A stretch of DNA of 64,000 bases, from contig NZ_JAFIQY010000028.1 of the NCBI RefSeq assembly GCF_022271435.1, forward strand, positions 42,996 through 106,995, read 5' to 3'. Positions 52,785-61,609 of the stretch are shown in pieces (position 1 is the first letter of the stretch; each line of letters starts with the position of its first letter). The notes under the pieces were generated by a model, which was not told the origin of the DNA, did no database searches, and saw only the letters and a list, made by a program, of their open reading frames with translations. The position numbers and the translations under genes are program-made. The DNA is from Streptomyces monomycini (GTDB lineage: Bacteria > Actinomycetota > Actinomycetes > Streptomycetales > Streptomycetaceae).

Positions 52785-54019
52785 GGCACCATCATCCTCA
52801 CCTGCGTCGGGCCGCCCGCCGGGCTGGTGATCTCCAGGGTGCCGTCAAAGACCGCGAGGCGGCGGCGCAGCCCCGCGAGTCCGCCGCCGGCCCGCTCGAC
52901 GGCTCCGCCCCCGCCGTCGTCCTCGACGGCGACGACGAGGCCGGACTCGTCCCGGACGAGGGTGATCCGGGCCCGGTCCGCGTGGGCGTGCTTGACCGCG
53001 TTGGTCAGCAGTTCGGCGATCCCGAAGTACACCGCGGACTCTACCGGCGGATCCAGCCGCAGTTCCGGCCCTGCGCTGACCGTCGCTTCCAGCGGACTGT
53101 CCAGGGCGAAAGCCCGTACGGCATCGACGAGACCCCGCTCGTTGAGCACCGGCGGGTTGATGCCCCTGACCAGCTCCCGCAGCTCGGTCAGCGACGCGGT
53201 GGCGCCCACGCGGGCTTCCCGCATCAGCGCCTTGGCCTGGTCGGGATCGGTCGCCATCAGCTTCTCCGCGGTCGCCAGGGACAGTCCGAGCGCCACCAGC
53301 CGGGCCTGGGCCCCGTCGTGCAGGTCCCGTTCGATCCGCCGGATCTCGGCGGCCTGCGCGACCGTCGTGTCCGCGCGCTGGGCGGTCAGCTCGTCCACCC
53401 GGTCGGCCAGCGCCATCGCCCGTGAAGGGCCCAGGAAGCGGACGGCCACCGGCCGTACGGAACGCCACGCGTACGGGGCGCTCGCGACGGCCACGAGGGA
53501 GCCGGCCACCCCGATCAGGCGCGCGACGGGCGTCGGCTGGCTGAACCCGAGGACCGCCGCCGCGACCCCGGCCGGCGGGACGGCCGAGACGACACCCGTG
53601 GTGAACGGTGCGAGGACCGTGAAGCGCAGGTCGCGCCAGTTCGCCGGATCGTTCCAGCGGATGCGCCACCGCTGGTCCAGGAGGGCGTCCCGTCGCGTGC
53701 GCTCGTAGGAGAAGCCGTTCCACCAGAAGCCGGTCGACATACGGACCACCGGCTCCGCCTGCCGGTATCCGGCGGGCACGACGGTGGCCGTCCACCTCGC
53801 GACGAGGAAGCGGACCGCCCGGCAGACCGGACGGGACAGGGCGAGCGTGCCCCCGCAGACCAGCACGAGCGGCGCCACCCACGACCACGGGTTGGCCGCA
53901 CCCCACCAGATGCCGAGCGCCACGGCGGCGGCCCACACCGCCGGGACCGACAGGACGACGATCACCACGGCACACGCCCTCGCGAATCCCACGAAGGCAC
54001 TGGTCACCCACGACACCAT
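52769..54019 (-). CDS. HisKA_3-type membrane sensor histidine kinase
   Basis: A kinase of about 416 residues with hydrophobic segments at about 10-35, 45-60, 140-160 and 170-185. A DesK/NarX-type dimerisation helix with the phospho-acceptor His in ERDLHDGAQARL follows, then an HATPase domain with ELLTNAVKHAHA and DDGGGG. There is no recognisable extracellular sensor domain, so the signal may be sensed in the membrane. The ATG at 54019 and GTG at 54028 are both possible. It overlaps the response regulator start. Confidence 0.93.
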   Translation of the reverse strand: MVSWVTSAFVGFARACAVVIVVLSVPAVWAAAVALGIWWGAANPWSWVAPLVLVCGGTLALSRPVCRAVRFLVARWTATVVPAGYRQAEPVVRMSTGFWWNGFSYERTRRDALLDQRWRIRWNDPANWRDLRFTVLAPFTTGVVSAVPPAGVAAAVLGFSQPTPVARLIGVAGSLVAVASAPYAWRSVRPVAVRFLGPSRAMALADRVDELTAQRADTTVAQAAEIRRIERDLHDGAQARLVALGLSLATAEKLMATDPDQAKALMREARVGATASLTELRELVRGINPPVLNERGLVDAVRAFALDSPLEATVSAGPELRLDPPVESAVYFGIAELLTNAVKHAHADRARITLVRDESGLVVAVEDDGGGGAVERAGGGLAGLRRRLAVFDGTLEITSPAGGPTQVRMMVPCASL

Positions 54020-54375
54020 CGGTCGCACGATCCTTTCCGCTGCTCCATCGACCGGCCGCGGCGATCACGGTTCCCGCGGTGCGCCGGTGCGGCCGGTACG
54101 GCTCGACCACCCCACTGTGCACCGCGTGGCGTGCGGTATCCCCCGGATCGGCCCGGGAGTGGGCCTGGCCCCACCTGGGTGTACGTCCAGGCCCACTCCG
54201 CTGTACGGACCGGCTCACGCAGCCGTACGTCCAGGCTCACCCAGCCGTGTGTTCAGGTTTCCGGCTTTCGGCTCCGCCCCCGCTTTCCGGCTTTCGGCTC
54301 CGCCCCCGCCCTTAAGCCCCAGCCCACCCATCCACCCCGCCCATCCGTTTCGCCCGTCTGCTTCGCCCGCGCCCG
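54020..54375. other. Intergenic region with tandem repeat
   Basis: A 356-bp gap upstream of the sensor kinase and downstream of the ROK regulator. It contains a near-perfect 26-bp tandem duplication (54258-54309, unit around CCGGCTTTCGGCTCCGCCCC) and repeated GTACGTCCAGGC/CCCACTC-like words around 54180-54245. The small open frames have no start or codon support. It probably holds the two-component promoter. Confidence 0.6.
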
Positions 54376-55551
54376 TCAGCGCCGCGCCGTGACCGTTCCG
54401 TCCACCGCGAACAGTTCGGCCTCCACGTGATCCAGCGCGAGCCGCAGCGCGCCCGTGGCCACCGCCGCTTCGCCGAGCATGGACAGGGTCACCCGGGGCG
54501 GCCGCAGGCAGTAACGAGCCAGCTCGGCGCGGAGCGGTTCCAGTACGTCGTGCAGGCCGGCGGCCCAGCCGCCGACAACCACCAGTTCGGGGTCGAGGGC
54601 GAGCACCAGCGCCGCGACGTCGTGCACCAGCCGCTGAAGGAAACGGTCCATCGCGTCCCTGGCCCGCGCGTCACCGTCGCGCGCGAGGGCGAACACCCGC
54701 GCCACCTGCGCCTCGTCCAGCGGGTGCAGCGGCTGCCCGGTTGTGGAAAGCAGCTTCTCCGGGGTGGCCTCGCGTCCCAGCAGGTGCAGCGCGCCGATCT
54801 CCCCGGCTGCACCGCCGAAACCGCGGTGCAGCCGCCCTCCGATCAGCGCGCCGGCCCCCGGGCTCAGCCCCGCGAGGACGAACACGACGTCGTCCGAAGC
54901 GGCGGCCGCGCCCTTCCAGTGCTCGGCCACGGCGGCGGCGTTCGCGTCGTTCTCCACCAGGACCGGGCACCGGAAGGAGCGGCGCAGCCGGTCGCCGAGC
55001 GGCAGACCGGTCCAGTCCGGGAGCGCCGTGCCCAGCCGTACGGTGCCGTCCGCCTCCACGATGCCGGGGCTGCCCACGCCGACCGCGCGCAGCGAACTGC
55101 GGGCCACGCCCGCCCGCCGCAGCAGCTCGGCCACCGCGGCCCGTACCTTCTCCAGCCGTTCGTCGGCGGACGCCGACTCCTCGACCGACCGCTGCGCGGA
55201 GCCGAGCACCCGCCCGCCGAGGTCCGACAGCAGGGCGGCCACCCGGTGCGGGCCGATCTCGATGCCGAGCAGATGCCCGGCCTCGGTACGGAAGCGGAAG
55301 CGGCGGGCCGGGCGGCCCTGGCGGCGGGCGGTGCCCTCGTCGGCGGGCGCCTCGACCACGAGGCCGGTCTCGATCAGGCCCTCGACCACGCCCTCGACGG
55401 TGGGCCGGGACAGCCCGGTCACCTCCACGAGGTGGGTGAGCGTCGGGGAGTCGGCGGCGCGCAGCGCGTGCAGCACCACCGTGGAGTTGATCCGTCGCAG
55501 CAGGGAGGGGTCCCCGCCGGTTAGCCGCCCCAACGTCCGTCTCCCTCGCAT
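54376..55551 (-). CDS. ROK-family transcriptional regulator (HTH-ROK, NagC/XylR-like)
   Basis: A 391-residue repressor. The N-terminal MarR-like winged helix (about 12-75; LTHLVEVTGLSRPTVEGVVEGL) precedes a ROK sugar-kinase-like domain. The domain has LGIEIG, VGVGSPGIV, VENDANAAA and a GGRLHRGFGGAAGEIG loop. The ROK zinc-site pattern (CxCGxxGC) is missing after HLLG, as in a subset of actinobacterial ROK regulators. The start is uncertain: the ATG at 55551 has no clear ribosome site, and a TTG a few codons in follows GAGGGAG. The ligand is probably a sugar. Confidence 0.9.
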   Translation of the reverse strand: MRGRRTLGRLTGGDPSLLRRINSTVVLHALRAADSPTLTHLVEVTGLSRPTVEGVVEGLIETGLVVEAPADEGTARRQGRPARRFRFRTEAGHLLGIEIGPHRVAALLSDLGGRVLGSAQRSVEESASADERLEKVRAAVAELLRRAGVARSSLRAVGVGSPGIVEADGTVRLGTALPDWTGLPLGDRLRRSFRCPVLVENDANAAAVAEHWKGAAAASDDVVFVLAGLSPGAGALIGGRLHRGFGGAAGEIGALHLLGREATPEKLLSTTGQPLHPLDEAQVARVFALARDGDARARDAMDRFLQRLVHDVAALVLALDPELVVVGGWAAGLHDVLEPLRAELARYCLRPPRVTLSMLGEAAVATGALRLALDHVEAELFAVDGTVTARR

Positions 55552-55671
55552 TGCGTGTGTGGCGGATCGTAGCCGGTCAGCCGGTGTGCGGCGAGTCCCG
55601 GGCACCGTGCCGGGGGCCGCCGCCGGCCTGACGCGGAGCCAATTGTCAGACCCTGGGGGTTTACTGACGGC

Positions 55672-56127
55672 ATGACGCACACGACCACCACCGCACAGCA
55701 TCTCACCGCCATCGACCTCCTCCGCGGCCGCGACTTCCCCGACGAGCCGGTCCGCTCCGCCATGGTCCAGAGCGGTCCGGGGTTCCACGTCGCCCAGCTG
55801 CGCGGCGACGACCAGCTCTGGGACGCCGACCCGGCGGACGTCGCGGAGACCGCCGAGGAGTACCGCGCCGAGCTGGAGGGACTCATATCGGCTCTCTGCT
55901 TACGCTGGGGCGAGCCCGAGGTGCTCGACCTCGCGGGCCATCTGGAGCGGGTGGCCATGGGGATGCCCGTCCGGCCGCCGCTCGACGTCCTGTGCGGCCA
56001 GGTCCCGCGGGTGCACACCTGGTGCGCCGAAGGGCGTTGGATCGCGGTCGGTCTGGGGGAGGGCGGGCCCGGGATGCCGGTCTTCCAGCTGCTGGCGGCG
56101 GTGGGCCGGGCGGATGCGGTGCGCTGA
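55672..56127 (+). CDS. Conserved hypothetical protein
   Basis: A 151-residue acidic protein with no membrane segment and no motif I recognise. The sequence is well-behaved and codon-biased throughout. A hairpin-forming repeat, GTCAG...CTGAC, lies just upstream of the ATG (55645-55668), and a longer inverted repeat follows the gene. It is divergent from the ROK regulator, which could control it. Confidence 0.7.
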   Translation: MTHTTTTAQHLTAIDLLRGRDFPDEPVRSAMVQSGPGFHVAQLRGDDQLWDADPADVAETAEEYRAELEGLISALCLRWGEPEVLDLAGHLERVAMGMPVRPPLDVLCGQVPRVHTWCAEGRWIAVGLGEGGPGMPVFQLLAAVGRADAVR

Positions 56128-56136
56128 GCACGGAAA

Positions 56137-56199
56137 ACGGGTGGCGGTGCCGGCGCCGCCGGCCCGGTGTGGACCGACTGCACCGCCACCGCCACCCGT
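56137..56199. terminator. Possible terminator between hypothetical gene and transporter
   Basis: A 13-bp perfect inverted repeat, ACGGGTGGCGGTG and CACCGCCACCCGT, with a 37-nt loop that can itself pair. It lies between converging genes. The long loop makes it less certain. Confidence 0.5.
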
Positions 56200-56306
56200 T
56201 CCGGGCCCGTGGCGTGCGGGGGCCGCGCGCGGGCCGTACCGGCGCGGCCACCCCCGTACCGGGCTCCGAGCTGCCGGCCCGGATCACCCCCCTTATCCTC
56301 CTTGTT

Positions 56307-57920
56307 CTACTTGTCCTGATCGCCCTGCTTGTCGCGGTGGTGCGCCCAGGGGTGGCGCAACCGGATCCAGATGTCCCGGGCCTGGCGCCCGGCCTCGGTC
56401 CGGCTGTGCGCCACCAGCTCGCGGGCCTGTTCCGGGGTCTCGACCATCGGCCCCGAGCCGCGCAGCGGCTTGCCCGCCGTCTCGTGCAGGAAGAACGCGG
56501 CGATGAAGCCGATGACACCCGCGATCATCAGGTAGTACGCGGGAATCATGTGGCTGCCCGTGGACTCCACCAGCGCGGAGGCGACCAGCGGAGTGGTGCC
56601 GCCGAAGAGCGAAACGGAGATGTTGAACGCGATGGACAGCGCCCCGTAGCGCAGATGGGTGGGGAAGAGCGCCGGCAGCGTCGAGGCGGAGGTGCCCGCG
56701 AAGCACACCAGCAGCAGGCCCAGGATGAGGCACCCGAAGGCCGGCAGCAGGATGCCGCCTCCCCGGATCAGCAGGAACGCCGGATAGGCCAGCGCGACGA
56801 GCGCGATGCTGGACGCCATGAACACCGGCCGGCGGCCCCACCGGTCCGAGGTACGGCCCACGGTCGTGATCGTCAGGGCCACGACGACCATGGTGCCCAG
56901 GACCAGCAGCTGGGCGGTCGTGGCGTCCTCGCCGAGCGTCTCGGTCATGAAGGTGGGGAGGTAGGACGTCACCATGTAGTTGGTGACGTTGTACAGCAGC
57001 ACCAGTCCCATGCAGATCAGCACGGCTTCCCAGTGCCCGGTGAAGATCTCCTTCAGCCGGCCCTTGCCGGACTGCCGGGCCTCCTCGACGGGCGTGTCGC
57101 CGGAGCTCGCGTTCTCGGCCTCCTGCCGCGCGGCCTCCGCCTCCTGCTTGAAGGCCGGAGTCTCCTCCAGCTTCATGCGCATGTAGAGGCCGATCAGGCC
57201 GAGCGGGCCGGCCACCATGAAGGGAATACGCCAGCCCCAGCTCTCCAGACCGTCCGTTCCCAGTACGGCGGTGAGCACGGTGACCAGGCCCGAGCCGAGG
57301 GCGTACCCGACGAAGGTTCCGAAGTCGAGCCAGCTGCCGAGGAAGCCGCGGCGCTTGTCCGGGGCGTATTCGGCGATGTAGGTCGTGGCACCGGCGTACT
57401 CACCACCGGTCGAGAAGCCCTGCACCAGTCGGCACAGGAGCAGCAGCAGCGGCGCCGCGAAGCCGATGGAGTCGTAGCCGGGCAGGAAGCCGACCGCGAA
57501 GGTGCTGATCGCCATCATGATCATGGTGGCGGCCAGGACCCGCTGCCGTCCGATGCGGTCGCCCAGCGGCCCGAAGACCAGACCGCCGAGCGGCCGCACG
57601 AGGAAGGCGGCGGCGAAGGTGGCGAAAGTGGAGACGAGCTGGGCGCCGGGGGAGCTGGACGGGAAGAAGACCTTGCCCATCGTGGCCGCCAGATAGGCGT
57701 AGACCCCGAAGTCGAACCACTCCATCATGTTGCCGAGGGCGGCCGCAGTGACCGCGCGGCGTACCTGCGGTCCGGGGGTGACGGTGACTTCCTCGACACT
57801 GAGCTGGTGTTTGCGTCGGCGCAGCAGGGTGCGCAGCAGCCGGTCGGTGTCGGAGTTTCTTCCTCCGTCCGACCGCTTGTTCCGCCGGACGCGCGGCGGC
57901 TGAGGCTGACCGGTAGTCAT
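56307..57920 (-). CDS. MFS transporter, metabolite:H+ symporter family (ProP-like)
   Basis: A 537-residue transporter with 12 predicted membrane helices. The N-terminal signature GNMMEWFDFGVYAYLA, the loop PLGGLVFGPLGDRIGRQR and RLVQGFSTGGEYAGA are typical of the metabolite:H+ symporter family (ProP, KgtP, ShiA). Cargo could be proline/betaine or a carboxylate. It has an unusually long charged N-terminal tail (about 50 residues) and a long central cytoplasmic loop rich in Glu/Ala. The upstream 57921-58020 region is AT-richer and probably holds the promoter. Confidence 0.93.
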   Translation of the reverse strand: MTTGQPQPPRVRRNKRSDGGRNSDTDRLLRTLLRRRKHQLSVEEVTVTPGPQVRRAVTAAALGNMMEWFDFGVYAYLAATMGKVFFPSSSPGAQLVSTFATFAAAFLVRPLGGLVFGPLGDRIGRQRVLAATMIMMAISTFAVGFLPGYDSIGFAAPLLLLLCRLVQGFSTGGEYAGATTYIAEYAPDKRRGFLGSWLDFGTFVGYALGSGLVTVLTAVLGTDGLESWGWRIPFMVAGPLGLIGLYMRMKLEETPAFKQEAEAARQEAENASSGDTPVEEARQSGKGRLKEIFTGHWEAVLICMGLVLLYNVTNYMVTSYLPTFMTETLGEDATTAQLLVLGTMVVVALTITTVGRTSDRWGRRPVFMASSIALVALAYPAFLLIRGGGILLPAFGCLILGLLLVCFAGTSASTLPALFPTHLRYGALSIAFNISVSLFGGTTPLVASALVESTGSHMIPAYYLMIAGVIGFIAAFFLHETAGKPLRGSGPMVETPEQARELVAHSRTEAGRQARDIWIRLRHPWAHHRDKQGDQDK

Positions 57921-58160
57921 CTCGTCCTGTCGCTAGGGGCTGAGCGGCACATCGGTAACTCCGAGTATCAACGTAAAGGTCGAAATCGGCATAACCAGCA
58001 TAGGAGCGACACGAATGGGGCTAACGGAACGCCGGGCGGCATTTCGGCTCACTGGCCGTATCCACCCGGCGCAACGTTCCCGAACGGGCTAAACGCTCCG
58101 CACGGCCCCACCACCCCGTGCGCCCTACACACAACGCACGCCTTACCCGTAACGCGCGAC

Positions 58161-58772
58161 TCACACGTCCCGCGCGTCACCTTCCTCGGATTCCTCGGTT
58201 CCCTCGGTCTCGTCGGCTTCGTCGGTCTCGTCGGCGAAAGCCGCCGCGCGCAGCCGTCCGTACTCCTCCGCCAGCGCGGCCGGCGGCCAGTGCGCGTTGA
58301 GCCCGCTGGGGTTGGGCAGCACCCAGATGCGGGTGCCACCGATCGTGCGGTCCTGCGGGCCGACCTTGGCGTGCTTGTCGTCGAAAGCCACCCGGTAGGC
58401 CGTCACCCCGGCCACCGCGAGCCACGCCGGGCGCAGCCGCCGCACCTTCTCGGCGAGCTGCCGCCCGCCCTCGCGGAACTCCTCGGCGCTCAGCTCGTCG
58501 GCCCGCGCGCTCGCCCGCTCCACGACATTGGTGATGCCGATGCCGTACGCCAGCATCTCCTCCTGCTCGGCGGGCTTCAGGAGCCGGGGAGTGAACCCGG
58601 ACCTGTGCAGTACGGGCCAGAAGCGGTTGCCGGGGCGGGCGAAGTGGTGCCCGGTGGCGGCCGACATCAGCCCAGGATTGATGCCACAGAAAAGCACCCG
58701 CAGGCCGGGCGCCGCCACGTCGGGGACGAGGCGGCCGCGCGCGGCCTGCAGTTCCTCGGGAGTGAATCCCAT
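58161..58772 (-). CDS. mug: G/U mismatch-specific DNA glycosylase (Mug/TDG family)
   Basis: A 203-residue glycosylase with the Mug/TDG signature: LFCGINPG (motif 1, about 27-34), a GITNVVER loop and LPNPSGLNAHW (motif 3, about 152-162). It removes uracil or thymine mispaired with G. The C-terminal 20 residues are a run of Asp/Glu/Thr (TDEADETEG), unlike the core, and encoded by short repeats. The gene lies just downstream of purB with a 12-bp gap, so the two are probably co-transcribed. Confidence 0.92.
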   Translation of the reverse strand: MGFTPEELQAARGRLVPDVAAPGLRVLFCGINPGLMSAATGHHFARPGNRFWPVLHRSGFTPRLLKPAEQEEMLAYGIGITNVVERASARADELSAEEFREGGRQLAEKVRRLRPAWLAVAGVTAYRVAFDDKHAKVGPQDRTIGGTRIWVLPNPSGLNAHWPPAALAEEYGRLRAAAFADETDEADETEGTEESEEGDARDV

Positions 58773-58784
58773 CTCAGCGGGGCC

Positions 58785-60218
58785 TCACAGGATCGAGCCC
58801 GGCGCGTACGCCGCGGCTTCGGGGTACTGCTTGGTGATCTCCTCGACCCGCGACACGACGGCGGCCACCTGGTCGGCGGCGGCACCGGTGAAGGACAGCT
58901 TGTCGGCCATCAGGGCGTCCAACTGCGCACGGTCCAGCGGGATGCGGTCGTCCGCCGCCAGCTTGTCGAGCAGTTCGTTGCGCTCCGCGCCCTGCTCGCG
59001 CATGGCGAGCGCCGCGGCGACCGCGTTCTCCTTGATCGCCTCGTGTGCCACCTCACGGCCCACCCCGGCCCGTACGGCACCCATGAGCACCTTGGTCGTG
59101 GCGAGGAAGGGCAGATAGCGGTCCAGCTCCCGCGCGACGACGGCGGGGAAGGCGCCGAACTCGTCCAGCACGGTCAGGAACGTCTCCAGCAGACCGTCCA
59201 GCGCGAAGAAGGCGTCCGGCAGCGCGACCCGGCGCACCACCGAGCAGGACACGTCGCCCTCGTTCCACTGGTCGCCGGACAGCTCGCCGGCCATCGAGGC
59301 GTAACCCCGCAGGATGACCATCAGGCCGTTGACGCGCTCGCAGGAGCGGGTGTTCATCTTGTGCGGCATCGCGGACGAGCCCACCTGGCCGGGCTTGAAG
59401 CCCTCGGTCACCAGTTCGTGGCCGGCCATCAGCCGGATCGTCTTGGCGATCGAGGACGGCGCCGCGGCCAGCTGTACCAGCGCGGTGACCAGGTCGTAGT
59501 CCAGCGAGCGCGGATAGACCTGCCCGACGGAGGTGAACGCCTGTCCGAAGCCGAGGTGCCCGGCGATCCGCTGCTCCAGCTCGGCCAGCTTCGCGGCGTC
59601 GCCGCCCAGCAGGTCCAGCATGTCCTGTGCGGTGCCGACCGGGCCCTTGATGCCGCGCAGCGGGTAGCGGGTCAGCAGGTCGGTCAGCCGCCCGTAGGCC
59701 ACCAGCAGCTCGTCGGCGGCGGTTGCGAAGCGCTTGCCCAGCGTGGTGGCCTGCGCCGCGACGTTGTGCGAGCGCCCCGCCATGACCAGCTCGGCATACT
59801 CACCGGCGAGCCGGCCCAGCCGCGCCAGGACGGCGACCGTACGGTCGCGCATCAGCTCCAGCGACAGCCGGATCTGCAGCTGCTCGACGTTCTCGGTCAG
59901 GTCACGCGAGGTCATGCCCTTGTGGACCTGCTCGTGCCCGGCGAGGGCGTTGAACTCCTCGATCCGGGCCTTCACGTCGTGCCGGGTGACCTTCTCCCGC
60001 TCGGCGATCGAGGCCAGGTCCACGTCGTCCAGCACCCGCTCGTAGTCGGCGAGCGCCTCCTCCGGCACCTCCACCCCGAGGTCCTTCTGCGCACGGAGCA
60101 CCGCGAGCCACAGCTTGCGCTCCAGCTTGACCTTGTACTCGGGGGACCACAGGACGGCGAGCTCCGCGGAGGCGTAGCGGCCGGCCAGGACATTCGGAAT
60201 GCGGGGCTTGGCAGTCAC
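58785..60218 (-). CDS. purB: Adenylosuccinate lyase
   Basis: A 477-residue member of the fumarase/aspartase superfamily that acts twice in purine synthesis: it cleaves SAICAR and adenylosuccinate, releasing fumarate. The signature loop GSSAMPHKMN (about 280-289) and the helical core are intact. The GTG at 60218 starts the expected MTAKPRIPNVLAGRYAS N-terminus; the much longer frame is non-coding. It is a housekeeping gene, upstream of mug. Confidence 0.96.
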   Translation of the reverse strand: MTAKPRIPNVLAGRYASAELAVLWSPEYKVKLERKLWLAVLRAQKDLGVEVPEEALADYERVLDDVDLASIAEREKVTRHDVKARIEEFNALAGHEQVHKGMTSRDLTENVEQLQIRLSLELMRDRTVAVLARLGRLAGEYAELVMAGRSHNVAAQATTLGKRFATAADELLVAYGRLTDLLTRYPLRGIKGPVGTAQDMLDLLGGDAAKLAELEQRIAGHLGFGQAFTSVGQVYPRSLDYDLVTALVQLAAAPSSIAKTIRLMAGHELVTEGFKPGQVGSSAMPHKMNTRSCERVNGLMVILRGYASMAGELSGDQWNEGDVSCSVVRRVALPDAFFALDGLLETFLTVLDEFGAFPAVVARELDRYLPFLATTKVLMGAVRAGVGREVAHEAIKENAVAAALAMREQGAERNELLDKLAADDRIPLDRAQLDALMADKLSFTGAAADQVAAVVSRVEEITKQYPEAAAYAPGSIL

Positions 60219-60457
60219 GTGACCAGAGCTTACCTGCCGCCCGTGATAACCATGACGCCCAGGTGAGGCAGCTACGGCCCAGGCAAGCGCCTGGTCACCG
60301 ACGTCTGCGTCGCGCGTATGCGAGACGGACCGGCTACTCGCCACGCGGAAGCGGAGCTGCGTCACGATATACGCCGATGAAGGGCTGGATCGGAGTTCTG
60401 GAGTACCTGGACGAGACTCCGATGCGCTGAGCGCACGATCAGTAACCCTACGGCCGT

Positions 60458-60802
60458 TCAGTGGAGCAGCCAGTGGGCGATCTGGGCGGCGTCGGTGGGT
60501 GATGCGTCGGTGAGGGTGATGCACCCGCACTCTTCGACGGGGAGGGGGGCGATCCCGCGCAGGCCGGGGTTGTCCGGGGTCGCTACTTCGAATGCGAGGT
60601 GACCGCCTCCCTGGAAGCTGGTGGCCTTGAGGCGTGTGAAGGCGTTGGGGAAGGCATGCTCCAGGGCGGTCCGGAAGCCGTCGAAGGTCATGTGCCAGGC
60701 GTTGGCACGGTCGGTGGGCGGGTAACAGAGGAAGGCGGCGCGGCGGTCGTCGCTCATCACCGGCACTTGGCGGTCGTCACCGGGCACCGGAGTCACGGAC
60801 AT
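60458..60802 (-). CDS. Small hypothetical protein
   Basis: A 114-residue protein (99 if it begins at the ATG at 60757) with no motif I can name. The region from MSDDRRAAFLCYPP onward looks like real protein, with mixed hydrophobic and polar segments. The 60802 start overlaps the end of the upstream TetR gene by 26 nt, suggesting a two-gene operon. There is no signal peptide or membrane helix. Confidence 0.6.
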   Translation of the reverse strand: MSVTPVPGDDRQVPVMSDDRRAAFLCYPPTDRANAWHMTFDGFRTALEHAFPNAFTRLKATSFQGGGHLAFEVATPDNPGLRGIAPLPVEECGCITLTDASPTDAAQIAHWLLH

Positions 60803-61475
60803 TCCGTCCGGCGGTGGCGCCGGGTTCGGGAAGGCAGCTTGTCGTACCGGTTCCTCGGGGCGTCCCCGGGCGGTGCTCTTCTCGGGTGAACAGCCGGTCC
60901 AGGTAGTGGTCGACCGTGGTGAGGACCTCTTGGGGGTCGAGCACGTTCAGTTCGATCAGGGGAGTGAAGCCGGTCAGGGCGAGAAGCAGGTTGGTCTCGG
61001 TCGCCGGGTCGCGGTCGGGGCTGATGTGCCCCTCGGCGATGGCCTGGCGGACCAGCCGCTCCACGGCGGCGCGCCCTTGGAGCATCCCGTCGCGCGCCCG
61101 CGCGTGAACGCTCTCGTCATGCAGCGCCTCCAGGACGTAGGCCGCGCTCATCCGGCTGGTCGCGCGGGCGTCGGCATGCAGAGGGAGCATTTCGGTGAGC
61201 ATCAGCCGGAGCACGGCGCGGGGGTGCGGCCGGTCGCCGAGTTCTTGGACGCCCCGGCCGACGCGCAGTGCGGTCTGTTCGGCCGCGAAGTCCATCGCGA
61301 AGGTGAGCATCGCCTCGCGGGAGGTGAAGTAGTGCTGCACCGCCCCGTGGGAGAGGCCGGCCTCCTGCGCGACCTCGCGCATCGTCAGATGTACCGCGCC
61401 GCGCCGCTCGACCACTCGCCACAGTGCCCGGGCGATCGTCTCGCGGCGTTCGCGGTGGTCCACCTGCTTCGGCAT
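60777..61475 (-). CDS. TetR-family transcriptional regulator
   Basis: A 232-residue repressor. The N-terminal helix-turn-helix (about 10-56; LTMREVAQEAGLSHGAVQHYF) is followed by an all-helical ligand-binding domain of the BetI/TetR_C_6 style. The C-terminal 30 residues are Gly/Thr/Arg-rich and probably disordered. It is divergent from the carboxylesterase gene across a 134-bp region with an AT-rich patch, so it probably represses the esterase and itself. Confidence 0.94.
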   Translation of the reverse strand: MPKQVDHRERRETIARALWRVVERRGAVHLTMREVAQEAGLSHGAVQHYFTSREAMLTFAMDFAAEQTALRVGRGVQELGDRPHPRAVLRLMLTEMLPLHADARATSRMSAAYVLEALHDESVHARARDGMLQGRAAVERLVRQAIAEGHISPDRDPATETNLLLALTGFTPLIELNVLDPQEVLTTVDHYLDRLFTREEHRPGTPRGTGTTSCLPEPGATAGRNVRDSGAR

Positions 61476-61609
61476 GCTCGGCCTCTCTGTGGTTGCTCGT
61501 CCCGGAGTCGCGGTCCTCCCGCGTTCTCATACAGTTGACATAATACATCTGGCCGATAACGCTGAGACCCTGCGACGCGACGACCGGACGACCGGGGAGG
61601 GGCGGCAGC
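61476..61609. promoter_or_regulatory. Divergent promoter region tetR / carboxylesterase
   Basis: The gap contains an unusually AT-rich patch around ATACAGTTGACATAATACAT (about 61530-61549), including a TTGACA hexamer on the plus strand and TATTAT on the minus strand. It is the likely promoter and TetR operator site. I could not define a clean palindrome. GGGGAGGGGC precedes the esterase ATG. Confidence 0.45.

Noticed and set aside
55992..60266. 1424-codon plus-strand open frame across the transporter, mug and purB
   Set aside because: It spans three well-supported minus-strand genes and has no recognisable domain.
60377..60430. 17-codon open frame MKGWIGVLEY... upstream of purB
   Set aside because: Too short, with no ribosome site and no known leader-peptide pattern.
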